In this document: piece after piece, positions 26,282-33,898 of the stretch
Position numbering within the stretch: position 1 is the stretch's first letter
Layout: every line of letters begins with the position of its first letter
Source: Hymenobacter aquaticus
GTDB taxonomy: Bacteria > Bacteroidota > Bacteroidia > Cytophagales > Hymenobacteraceae
Length of the DNA: 64,000 bases
Direction of reading: 5' to 3'
Assembly (NCBI RefSeq): GCF_004765605.1
Contig: NZ_SRLC01000001.1
Location: forward strand, 1,178,001 to 1,242,000
Notes under the pieces: model-generated
What the model was told of the DNA's origin: nothing
Database searches by the model: none
Seen by the model: only the letters and a program-made list of their open reading frames with translations
Position numbers and translations under genes: made by a program

Positions 26282-27172
26282 TTACTTCTTCGCGGCTTTT
26301 TTCGCGGCCGGCGCGGCTTTGGCCTTCTGGGCGGGCTGGGGCGAGGCCGGCTTTTTCGGGGCCGATTTGGCGGCGGGCTGCTCGTCCAGCGTCAGCTGCC
26401 ACTGCTCGTTCATCTGGGTCACGCCGTAGAGGGCCGTCAGATCGAACTGGCAGGGCACGATGGAAATGTAGTTGTGGGCCAGGGCAAACTCGTCGGTGTC
26501 TTCGCCGTGGTCCTCATTCTCAAACTTGCCGATCAGCCAGTAGTAGGGCCGGTTGTGCGGGTCGTAGCGCAGATCAAACTCCTCGTTCCACTTGGCCCGC
26601 GCCTGCCGGCAAAGCCGGGCCCCGGCCAGCGGCTGGTCCGACTTTTTGGGAATGTTCACATTCAGGGCCGTGCCCACCGGAATGCCGTTGGCCAGCGCCT
26701 GGCGGGCAATGTGCTCAATCCACGGCTCGACGTGGGAAAAATCGGCCTGGTGACCGTAGTCACACAGCGAAAAGCCGATGGCGGGCAGCCCTTCAATAGC
26801 CGCCTCAATGGCCGCCGACATCGTGCCCGAGTACAGCACGTTCACCGAGGAGTTGGAGCCGTGGTTGATGCCCGACACCACCAGGTCGGGCCGCCGCTCT
26901 TTCAGCACCACGTTTTTGGCCAGCTTCACGCAGTCGGCGGGCGTGCCGCTGCACTCGTAGGCCTCGATGCCCTCGAAAATGGTGCTCGGGTCGAGGCGCA
27001 GGGAGGTACCGATGGTAATGGCGTGCCCCATGCCCGACTGCGGCGAGTCGGGCGCGACGACCACCACTTCGCCGATGCGCCGCATCACCCGCACCAGCAC
27101 GGCAATGCCGGGGGCCGTGATGCCGTCGTCGTTGGAAATCAGAATCAGCGGTTTGCGAACTTTAGCACTCAC
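26282..27172 (-). CDS. surE: 5'/3'-nucleotidase SurE
   Basis: This is a 296-residue cytoplasmic phosphatase acting on nucleoside monophosphates. The metal-binding motif ISNDDG (Asn14, Asp15, Asp16) comes right after the start, and SGINHGSNSS and YSGTMSAAIEA are typical of SurE. The last 40 residues are an Ala/Lys/Pro-rich tail that other SurE proteins lack. GTG 27172 is chosen because a TTG upstream (27217) would extend into a promoter-like TACCTTTG and because SurE usually begins a few residues before NDDG. Confidence 0.93.
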   Translation of the reverse strand: MSAKVRKPLILISNDDGITAPGIAVLVRVMRRIGEVVVVAPDSPQSGMGHAITIGTSLRLDPSTIFEGIEAYECSGTPADCVKLAKNVVLKERRPDLVVSGINHGSNSSVNVLYSGTMSAAIEAAIEGLPAIGFSLCDYGHQADFSHVEPWIEHIARQALANGIPVGTALNVNIPKKSDQPLAGARLCRQARAKWNEEFDLRYDPHNRPYYWLIGKFENEDHGEDTDEFALAHNYISIVPCQFDLTALYGVTQMNEQWQLTLDEQPAAKSAPKKPASPQPAQKAKAAPAAKKAAKK

Positions 27173-27204
27173 GGGCAGCTTGGGTTTAGTGGCAGAACAG
27201 GTGG

Positions 27205-27212
27205 CAAAGGTA
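27205..27212 (-). promoter_or_regulatory. -7 box for surE (TACCTTTG)
   Basis: The minus strand reads TACCTTTG, an exact match to TAnnTTTG, ending 32 bases before the GTG at 27172. It supports the GTG start over the upstream TTG. Confidence 0.5.
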
Positions 27213-27300
27213 CGCAAGGCGGCGGGTTGGGCCGCTGCGAAGCAGGAAAGCGGCCCCTACGCCAACGCGCGGGCGGTTACGGCCGTATTTTCCTCTACCT

Positions 27301-27954
27301 ATGACCAACTCCCCTCTTTTCGGCGCCGCCCTGCTGCTCGTCGCGCTCAGCGCCTGCGACTCGCCCTCGGGCCGCACCCCGGCTTCTTCTCCGGGCACGC
27401 AAGCGCCTTTCGCGGGCTCCACCGCCGCCGCCACCGACCCGGCCGCCCTGGAGCCGTCCTCCGCCGCCCGCCTCCCCGACTCGCTCCACCTGATCAGTCC
27501 CAGCCAGGTGGGCCGCCTGCGCCTGAACATGAAGGAGCGCGAGCTGCTGGCCGTGGTGCCCGCCGCCCAGCTCACCAAGACCACCTATCACTATAAAGGC
27601 GCGACCTACCCGGCCTACCGCCTGCGCGACGCCCAGCAGCCCACGGCCCCCGAAACCGTGCTGGAGTTTATCGGCGGCCCCGATTCGGTGTTCACCCTGC
27701 GCCGCATCCGCGTCTACGACCCGCAGTACCGCACGGCCGAAGGCATCGGGGTGGGCTCCCCGTTCGGGGCGGCCCGGCAGGTGTACGGCCTCACCCGCAT
27801 CCGCCAGGATGAAGACGACTTCGTGGCCATCTCCGGGCAGATGCGCATCGGCTGGATCCTGGACGAGAAGTCTTTACCCACCAACCACGGCGCCGACATG
27901 AGCACGGCCGACATTCCGCCGGCCACCCGCATTATCGGGGTGCGCGTGCGGTAG
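27301..27954 (+). CDS. Hypothetical lipoprotein
   Basis: This is a 217-residue lipoprotein with lipobox LSAC (Cys19) and a Ser/Pro/Ala-rich linker to about residue 60. The globular part is beta-rich (VGRLRLNMKERELLAVVP, TVLEFIGGPDSVFTLRRIRVYDPQYRTAEGIGVGSPFGAARQVYG). The phrase GIGVGSPFGAAR resembles domains in which a small lipoprotein senses or stabilises envelope complexes, but I cannot assign a family. It is divergent from surE. Confidence 0.7.
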   Translation: MTNSPLFGAALLLVALSACDSPSGRTPASSPGTQAPFAGSTAAATDPAALEPSSAARLPDSLHLISPSQVGRLRLNMKERELLAVVPAAQLTKTTYHYKGATYPAYRLRDAQQPTAPETVLEFIGGPDSVFTLRRIRVYDPQYRTAEGIGVGSPFGAARQVYGLTRIRQDEDDFVAISGQMRIGWILDEKSLPTNHGADMSTADIPPATRIIGVRVR

Positions 27955-28072
27955 CCCGACCGGGGCAGTATGGTATTCCATCATAATTCTTGTACTTTGG
28001 CAACGATGGTGGTACTCCTATATACCGGTTTGCACTCCCGCCCAGCCTTCCCGACTAGCCTCTTCTTTCCCT

Positions 28073-28507
28073 ATGGTCTTGTTTGAAAACCGCTACCGCT
28101 ACCACGATTTGGGCCTTTTGCTGCTCCGCGTCGGGATTGGGGTGATGTTCACCATTCACGGCTACCCCAAGCTGATGGGCGGGCCCGCAATGTGGACGCA
28201 AGTGGGAGGCGTGATGAAAATGGTGGGCCTCGACTTTGCCCCCGCCGCCTGGGGCCTGGTCGCGGCCCTGGCCGAAGCCGTGGGTGGGCAGCTGCTGGCC
28301 CTGGGCCTGTTTTTCCGGGTGGCCTGCGCCTTTCTGCTGGGCACCATGCTGATGGCCACGCTCATGCACGTGCTCAGCGGCGACGATTTCAACGCCTACT
28401 CCCACGCCCTGGAATCGACCTTCCTGTTTCTGGGCCTGCTGTTCGTGGGCCCCGGCAAGTACAGCCTCGACCAAACCCTGTTTCCGGCCCGGCGGCGCCT
28501 CTACTAA
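28073..28507 (+). CDS. DoxX family membrane protein
   Basis: This is a 144-residue protein with four transmembrane helices (about 13-32, 55-78, 82-103 and 112-128) and the DoxX hallmarks LLLRVGIGVMFTIHGYPKLMG and a Pro-Gly-Lys-Tyr-Ser-Leu-Asp end. Bacterial DoxX proteins are inner-membrane proteins linked to redox stress or quinone metabolism; the reaction is not established. It ends 23 bases before the convergent lanC stop, with no terminator that I can see. Confidence 0.88.
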   Translation: MVLFENRYRYHDLGLLLLRVGIGVMFTIHGYPKLMGGPAMWTQVGGVMKMVGLDFAPAAWGLVAALAEAVGGQLLALGLFFRVACAFLLGTMLMATLMHVLSGDDFNAYSHALESTFLFLGLLFVGPGKYSLDQTLFPARRRLY

Positions 28508-28530
28508 GGGTTGGCGCGCAATGGCCGGCC

Positions 28531-29754
28531 TCAGCTAAAGTTTAGCAGGAACACGGCGTCCCAGGCCAGGGCCTCCGGGGTGGTGGCCAGGCAGCTTTGC
28601 AACACCAGACTGGTGCCCATCAACCCTTCCAGCAGGAAACTGCCGGGGCTCGGCGCGCTGCCAGGCGGGGCCGGGCTGGGTTCGGCCGGCGGGGCCGGCC
28701 AGCTGGTGTGTTCCAGCGTCTGCTCCAGCCAGTAGTCGCGGGCCTTGCGGAAATCGTCGTGCCGGCTTTCCAGGTAGAGCCGGTTGAAGATGTGCGCGAC
28801 GCCCGCCGTGCCGTGGCAAAAACCCGCGTCACTTATTGCCGTTCTTTCCGGCGTAGTGCGCTCCGCCGCCCCCCGGGCCAGGTGGTAGGCCTGCCGCACC
28901 CAGTCAGCATTCGCCAGCGCTTTGCCGGCAAACAGCAAGGCCGTGCACACGCACAAGTCGCCGTAGCACCAGGCCAGCCGGCTGGTGCGGCGCGCGCTGC
29001 CGGCGGCCGGGATAATGGAAGGATAGATATTGCCCGGCCCCCCGGCCCCGGCCTGCCGCAGCAGGTAGTGAATGCCGCCGGTGAGCAGCCGCGTGCAGTC
29101 CTCGACCCGCACGCCGGCCCCGATGCAGCGGGCCAGAAACACGAGCTTGCTGCTCAGGCCGTGCGCCAGCCCCAGATCGACGGCCCCGGCCGCGAAATTA
29201 TTCAGCCCCGACGCCTGGTCGTGCCAGCGGATTCCGGCCGCATCCCGCACGGCGGTGTCGCGCAGGCAGGAAATCAGCCCGTACAGGCAGTGGTCGGTGG
29301 CCGGGGTTCCGAGGCGGCTGAGCAGATAAAACCCGTTGCCGATGGCTCCGTGCAGAAAGTCGAGGTTGCCGGCTTGCAGCTGGGCCACCGTATAGGCCAC
29401 GATCAGCTCGTCGAGGGCCAGCAGCACGTCGTCCGCCTCAGCGTCGATCAGGCCTTCCGTTGCCAGCAGCTGAAACAGCACGCCAAAGCCGACTATGCCG
29501 TCGCAGTACGTCAGCGAATCGGCGGCCGTGTGCTCCATCGTATCCAGGGCCTGCTCCAGCAACGCGAAGGCGTGGTCGTAGAGCTCCCCCGAATCCTGCA
29601 TTTTGGCCATGTAGAAATAGTAGAGGATGCTCCCCCCCGGGCCGGCCATCAACGACAGGGCCTGGCCCGGGGGCGGGGGCGTCGTCGTCAGGGCCGCCTG
29701 GATTTCCTGGATTTTAGCCCGTACGCGCCGGGCCAGGCCGGTTTGCTCTATCAT
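28531..29754 (-). CDS. lanC: Lanthionine synthetase C-like cyclase
   Basis: This is a 407-residue LanC-type cyclase that adds Cys thiols to dehydrated Ser/Thr to close lanthionine rings. The zinc ligands are all present: Cys263 in WCYGD and Cys313-His314 in FCHGTAG, with His199 in LAHG as the likely acid/base. The alpha/alpha barrel repeats LDFLHGAIGNGFYLL and AVDLGLAHGLSSKL are clear. It is on the minus strand, divergent from lanB with 237 bp between. Together with lanB and the two lanA genes it forms a class I lanthipeptide locus. Confidence 0.93.
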   Translation of the reverse strand: MIEQTGLARRVRAKIQEIQAALTTTPPPPGQALSLMAGPGGSILYYFYMAKMQDSGELYDHAFALLEQALDTMEHTAADSLTYCDGIVGFGVLFQLLATEGLIDAEADDVLLALDELIVAYTVAQLQAGNLDFLHGAIGNGFYLLSRLGTPATDHCLYGLISCLRDTAVRDAAGIRWHDQASGLNNFAAGAVDLGLAHGLSSKLVFLARCIGAGVRVEDCTRLLTGGIHYLLRQAGAGGPGNIYPSIIPAAGSARRTSRLAWCYGDLCVCTALLFAGKALANADWVRQAYHLARGAAERTTPERTAISDAGFCHGTAGVAHIFNRLYLESRHDDFRKARDYWLEQTLEHTSWPAPPAEPSPAPPGSAPSPGSFLLEGLMGTSLVLQSCLATTPEALAWDAVFLLNFS

Positions 29755-29991
29755 TGCTCGTATGCTATGCTGCTCCCGGGCAGAAAACCCGCCCGACGGG
29801 CTTGAAGGTAGGAGTTTCGGGGAATATGCCGCCCAGGCAGGCGGCGGCCCAGATAACGCGGCCCGGGTTTGGCCGCTGGCTATCTTTTAGGCAGCTTTGT
29901 GCCTCTCAGCCCTGCGGGCCACGCCGGGCCATTCTCTCAATACTGCCCGCTTGCGGGCGTTGCTGTCCATCCTACCTATTCGTTAGCATCC

Positions 29992-32900
29992 ATGAGCTAT
30001 AGCATTTCCTTTCCGGAATTTATCGTCTTACGCACGCCCCTGCTACCCTTTACCGCTACCCACGACTTATCCGAAGAAACGCTGCGCGGTCTTTTCCAGA
30101 ATCCCCTGCTGACGGAAGCGCTGTTTATCGCCTCGCCCGATTTTTCGGGGGCGGTGCAGCAGTGGCTGGCCCACGAGCCCCTGGCCCCCAAGGATCGGGA
30201 CAAGCTGCTGCTGAGCCTGCGCAAATACCTGCTGCGCATGGCCTACCGCTGCACGCCGTACGGGCTGTTTGCCGGCATCTCGCGGGCGGCATGGGGGCCC
30301 GCTACCACGCTGCGGCTGGAGCCCCAGCGCAACTACGTGCGCCACACCCGCGTCGATATGGACTACTTATGCTCGCTGGCCACTACGCTGGGGCAGGACG
30401 AGGGAATCCGGGGCGCACTGCTGTACTATCCCAACAACACGCTCTACCGCGTGGGCAACCAGTACCGGTACGTTGAGTACCGCTTCCTGAAAAAAACGCG
30501 CCAGCACGAGCTGGTTACGGTCGACCATTCCGAGTTTCTCGACACGGTGCTGCAACTGGCCCGGCCCGGCCAGCCAGCGGCCGTGCTGGCCCAGGCGCTG
30601 GTCGGCCCGGATATCTCGCTGGAGGAAGCGGAGGAGTTTATAGCGGAAATCATTGCGGCCCAGGTGCTGGTGAGCGAGCTGGAGCCCGCCGTGACGGGCA
30701 CCGGCTACCTGCAACAGCTGCTGCGGGTGCTGCACCAGGCCGACAAGACGCACCCGGCCCTGCTTCACCTCACCCAGCTCGACCAGCAGCTCGCGGCCCT
30801 CGACCACTCGTTTCTGGGCAACACCCTGGGCCAGTACCAGGCCATCGTGCGGGGCATCGAGCAGCAGGGGCCAGAGGTTGAGGCCAACCATCTGCTGCAG
30901 GTAGACATGCTCAAGCCGACCAGTAGCCACACGCTCGGGGAAGCCGTGCAGGCGGAGCTTCGCCGCACCGTGGAGCTGCTGCACGGCCTGGGTAAGCACC
31001 ACGAAAACGAGGTACTGCACAAGTTCCGCCTGGCGTTTCTGGAGCAGTACGAGCAGCAGGAAGTGCCGCTGTTGCAGGTGCTGGACATGGAAATGGGCAT
31101 TGGCTACCCCGCCGACCAGCAGGCTAACACCGACCCGGCTCCCCTGCTGCACGACCTGCCCCTGGGTTCGAGCGTGCCCAGTGAAACCCTGCTCAAGTGG
31201 AATGCCTGGCAGGAGTTCCTGTTTGAAAAATACCTGCGCGTAACCAGCGGCCAGGATACGCACATCGTGCTGGAAGCCGCCGACGTGCAGCCCTTTCTGA
31301 CCCCGGCCACCACGCCCCTGCCTGCCTCGCTCTACTGCATGGGCGCGGTGCTGGCCGCGTCGACGCAGGCCCTGGACGCGGGCGAGTTTCAGGTGGTGTA
31401 CCAGGCGGCCGCCGGCCCGTCGGCCGCCAACCTGCTGGGCCGGTTCTGCCACCTGGACCCGGCCCTGACGGCCGACGTGCAGGCGGCCCTCCGGGCCGAG
31501 GAAGCCCAGCAGCCGGAAGCCGTTTTCGCCGAGATTGTGCACCTGAACCAATCCCGCATCGGCAACATTTCGACGCGCCCGGTGCTGCGGGCGTACGAAA
31601 TTCCGATTCTGGTGCAGGCCGGCGTCGACGAGGAGCATACCATTACGCTCGACGATTTGCGGCTGTCCGTTCGGGGCGAGCAGCTGGTGCTGCGCTCGGC
31701 CCGCCTGAACCGGCAGGTGATTCCCCGGCTTAGCTCCGCGCACAATTATTCCCTGCACGCGCTGCCGGCCTATCATTTTCTGTGCGCGCTGCAGGCCCAG
31801 CACGTAACCCCGGGGCTGAGCTGGAACTGGGGGGTGCTGCAGCAGGCCAAATTCCTGCCCCGGGTCAGCTACGGCAATACCATTCTGTCGGGGGCGAAAT
31901 GGCGGCTGAGCAAGGCCGAAACCGAGCCGTTCTGCCAGGCACCGGAAGCCGGACTGCTGGCCGCCGCCCACCAGCTGCGCCACAGCCGGAACCTGCCCGC
32001 CTGGATCGTGCTGACGGAAGGCGACAACAAGCTACCGATTCAGCTCGACTCCGTGCCGCACTTGCAGGTGCTGCAGGCCGTCTTGAAACAGCGCGGCGGC
32101 CTGCTGGTCGAAGAGTGCCTGTTTCAGCCCGATAACCTGCTGGTGACCGGCCCCGAGGGCGCATTTACCAACGAGTTCATCTTTCCCCTCAGCACCCAGC
32201 CCGTTGTCCCGGCGCCCCCCCGGGCCGCGCCCGCGCCACCAGCCGCCGCAGAGCATGCGCCCCGGCCGGCCCGCACTTTTTTCCTGGGCTCCGAGTGGCT
32301 GTACGTGAAGCTGTACTGTGGGCTCCAAACGGCCGACACCCTGCTCACGGAGGTTGTTCTGCCCCTGGCCGAGCAGCTGAAGGAGCAGGGAATCATCGAC
32401 AACTGGTTTTTTATTCGCTACCGCGACACCCAGCATCACCTGCGGGTCCGGTTCCACGGCGCCGGTGCCTTCTATGGTCCGGTTATCGAGGCCCTGCACG
32501 CGGCCCTGCGGCCGTACGCGGAAGCCAACCTGCTGTTCAGCCTCCGTACCGACACCTACCAGCGGGAAGCCGAGCGCTACGGCGCGCACAACGTCGTGCG
32601 GAGTGAAGTGCTGTTTGGCCACGACAGCGAGGCCACGCTCCGCATCCTGGACCTGCTGGGTGGCCAGGAAAGCGACCAGATCCGCTGGCTGCTGGCCCTG
32701 CGCAGCGTCGATTCCCTGCTCACCGACTTTGGCCGCAGCCTCGAGCAAAAGCGGCAGCTGCTGCACCGGCTGCAGCACAACTTCAAGGAAGAGCTGGCCA
32801 GCACCTCGGCGGCGGCAAAAAAGGCGTTTGGCAACAAATACCGGCAGGTCCGGCCCCAAATTGAGCACGTCCTGACGCCGGACCTCGCCCCGGATGACGA

Positions 32901-33150
32901 ACTGGCTCCGGCGCTGGCGGTTTTTGCCGAGCGCAGCCGCCAGTGGGCCCCCACCATCGAGGCTATTCTGCGCCAGGAGGCGGCCGGCACGCTGGAGGTT
33001 AAGCTGGACAGCCTGCTGGCCAGCTACGTGCACATGACCCTCAACCGCTTTTTCCGGTCGAAGCAGCGGCTGCAGGAAGCCGTCATTTACGATTTTCTGC
33101 ACCAGCACTACGCCTCGCTGGCCGCGCGTACGGCGCGGCAGCTTCAGTAA
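29992..33150 (+). CDS. lanB: Full-length class I lanthipeptide dehydratase LanB
   Basis: This is a 1052-residue protein. Residues 1-650 form the Lant_dehydr_N (glutamylation) domain, starting with FPEFIVLRTPLLPF and with LLRMAYRCTPYGLFAG near 80-95. Residues about 763-1035 form the SpaB_C/thiopeptide-type elimination domain with WLYVKLYCG and RYRDTQHHLRVRFHG. It uses glutamyl-tRNA to dehydrate Ser/Thr of the precursor peptides. ATG 29992 is the natural start; upstream codons to 29869 are not domain-like. The first gene on the plus strand, it converges on the lanA genes across a 27-bp terminator. Confidence 0.95.
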   Translation: MSYSISFPEFIVLRTPLLPFTATHDLSEETLRGLFQNPLLTEALFIASPDFSGAVQQWLAHEPLAPKDRDKLLLSLRKYLLRMAYRCTPYGLFAGISRAAWGPATTLRLEPQRNYVRHTRVDMDYLCSLATTLGQDEGIRGALLYYPNNTLYRVGNQYRYVEYRFLKKTRQHELVTVDHSEFLDTVLQLARPGQPAAVLAQALVGPDISLEEAEEFIAEIIAAQVLVSELEPAVTGTGYLQQLLRVLHQADKTHPALLHLTQLDQQLAALDHSFLGNTLGQYQAIVRGIEQQGPEVEANHLLQVDMLKPTSSHTLGEAVQAELRRTVELLHGLGKHHENEVLHKFRLAFLEQYEQQEVPLLQVLDMEMGIGYPADQQANTDPAPLLHDLPLGSSVPSETLLKWNAWQEFLFEKYLRVTSGQDTHIVLEAADVQPFLTPATTPLPASLYCMGAVLAASTQALDAGEFQVVYQAAAGPSAANLLGRFCHLDPALTADVQAALRAEEAQQPEAVFAEIVHLNQSRIGNISTRPVLRAYEIPILVQAGVDEEHTITLDDLRLSVRGEQLVLRSARLNRQVIPRLSSAHNYSLHALPAYHFLCALQAQHVTPGLSWNWGVLQQAKFLPRVSYGNTILSGAKWRLSKAETEPFCQAPEAGLLAAAHQLRHSRNLPAWIVLTEGDNKLPIQLDSVPHLQVLQAVLKQRGGLLVEECLFQPDNLLVTGPEGAFTNEFIFPLSTQPVVPAPPRAAPAPPAAAEHAPRPARTFFLGSEWLYVKLYCGLQTADTLLTEVVLPLAEQLKEQGIIDNWFFIRYRDTQHHLRVRFHGAGAFYGPVIEALHAALRPYAEANLLFSLRTDTYQREAERYGAHNVVRSEVLFGHDSEATLRILDLLGGQESDQIRWLLALRSVDSLLTDFGRSLEQKRQLLHRLQHNFKEELASTSAAAKKAFGNKYRQVRPQIEHVLTPDLAPDDELAPALAVFAERSRQWAPTIEAILRQEAAGTLEVKLDSLLASYVHMTLNRFFRSKQRLQEAVIYDFLHQHYASLAARTARQLQ

Positions 33151-33170
33151 GCTGGCCTGCGGACCGACCG

Positions 33171-33227
33171 CCGGCCAACAAAAAGGCCGAGACATTCTGG
33201 GAATGTCTCGGCCTTTTTGTTGGCCGG
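33171..33227. terminator. Bidirectional terminator between lanB and lanA
   Basis: Arms 33171-33197 and 33201-33227 are perfect 27-bp complements with a 3-base loop and A5/T5 runs placed for both strands. It starts 21 bases after the lanB stop and ends 27 bases before the lanA1 stop. Confidence 0.9.
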
Positions 33228-33253
33228 GCAGCTGCCTGGCGCTTAGCGCTTGC

Positions 33254-33412
33254 TTAGCAGCAACCGCAGGAAAGCTCAACTTTGGAAGTAGGCTTGTCGG
33301 GCAGCGATACTTCCACCAGGCCGCCTTTTACGGCGCTCATAGCCCGGGGGTCCAGCAGGCTCAGGGTTTGCTTGTTCAGGGACAATTTGCGGGTAATCTG
33401 CTTCTTTTTCAT
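33254..33412 (-). CDS. lanA: Class I lanthipeptide precursor peptide 1
   Basis: This is a 52-residue peptide. The leader (1-31) has a basic start MKKKQITRK, the LSLNKQTLSLLD recognition segment (11-21, equivalent to the FNLD-type box bound by LanB) and a Gly30-Gly31 cleavage site. The 21-residue core contains Ser36, Thr42, Ser43 and Ser48 as dehydration sites and Cys49, Cys51 and Cys52 as ring donors, ending in CGCC. Up to three lanthionine rings are possible. It follows precursor 2 by 57 bases, and both starts are preceded by the word ATTCCTAC. The gene is too short for usual gene finders. Confidence 0.9.
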   Translation of the reverse strand: MKKKQITRKLSLNKQTLSLLDPRAMSAVKGGLVEVSLPDKPTSKVELSCGCC

Positions 33413-33469
33413 ACTAGTAGGAATTGAACTTAGTGGAATTGGTAAACGTGAAAAACGGTAATGATTAAA

Positions 33470-33625
33470 CTAGCAGCAGGTGTAGGTCCGCTGGGTTTCC
33501 TGGGGTGGATCAGTACCCGAAATATCGACCATTCCGCCCTTGATGGCATTCATGCTCTTCGGATCCAGCAGACTCAGGGTCTGCTTGTTGAGGGAAAGTT
33601 TACGCGTAATCTGCTTCTTTTTCAT
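33470..33625 (-). CDS. lanA: Class I lanthipeptide precursor peptide 2
   Basis: This is a 51-residue peptide. Residues 1-22 are identical to precursor 1, and the leader again ends in Gly30-Gly31 with only four conservative changes (positions 23, 24, 26 and 28). The 20-residue core differs: Ser36, Thr38, Thr44, Thr47 and Thr49 are dehydratable and the only cysteines are Cys50-Cys51 at the very end. That allows two rings that must close from the C-terminus backwards. It is the promoter-proximal copy of a two-gene operon arising from tandem duplication. Confidence 0.9.
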   Translation of the reverse strand: MKKKQITRKLSLNKQTLSLLDPKSMNAIKGGMVDISGTDPPQETQRTYTCC

Positions 33626-33672
33626 AGGTAGGAATTAATGTGGGTAAGAAAATCTATTCACTATTTGAGCGC

Positions 33673-33704
33673 GGCAAAATACCTCCCCGGATAGCTTGAC
33701 CAAA
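33673..33704 (-). promoter_or_regulatory. Promoter of the lanA operon
   Basis: On the minus strand TTTG (33704-33701) is followed after exactly 19 bases by TATTTTGC (33681-33674), matching the Bacteroidota pattern TTTG-N19-TAnnTTTG at all but one or two positions. The likely start of transcription is about 45 bases upstream of the precursor 2 ATG. The surrounding 33650-33760 is markedly AT-rich for this genome. Confidence 0.55.
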
Positions 33705-33882
33705 TATAGATCTATATTATTTACTATACCTACTCCTATTGTACAGTTTTTTATTGCTTATTTTTTGTTTGCCCGCGGGGAAATCCAGTTTGCCCGGCTT
33801 CTTCCTGTGCCATCCACGTAATTTCCGGGATTGGCTCTATATTTTGACGCTAATGGCCTGGCGGCCGCTGCCGGCGTGACAG

Positions 33883-33890
33883 TATCTTTC
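33883..33890 (+). promoter_or_regulatory. -7-like box for the S41 peptidase gene (TATCTTTC)
   Basis: TATCTTTC differs from TAnnTTTG only in the last base and ends eight bases before ATG 33899, so the leader would be very short. Confidence 0.35.
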
Positions 33891-33898
33891 CTCCTTAT

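Noticed and set aside
27993-28000. TACTTTGG as promoter of the DoxX gene
   Set aside because: The spacing within the box does not match TAnnTTTG, and it lies about 75 bases from the ATG; too weak to report.
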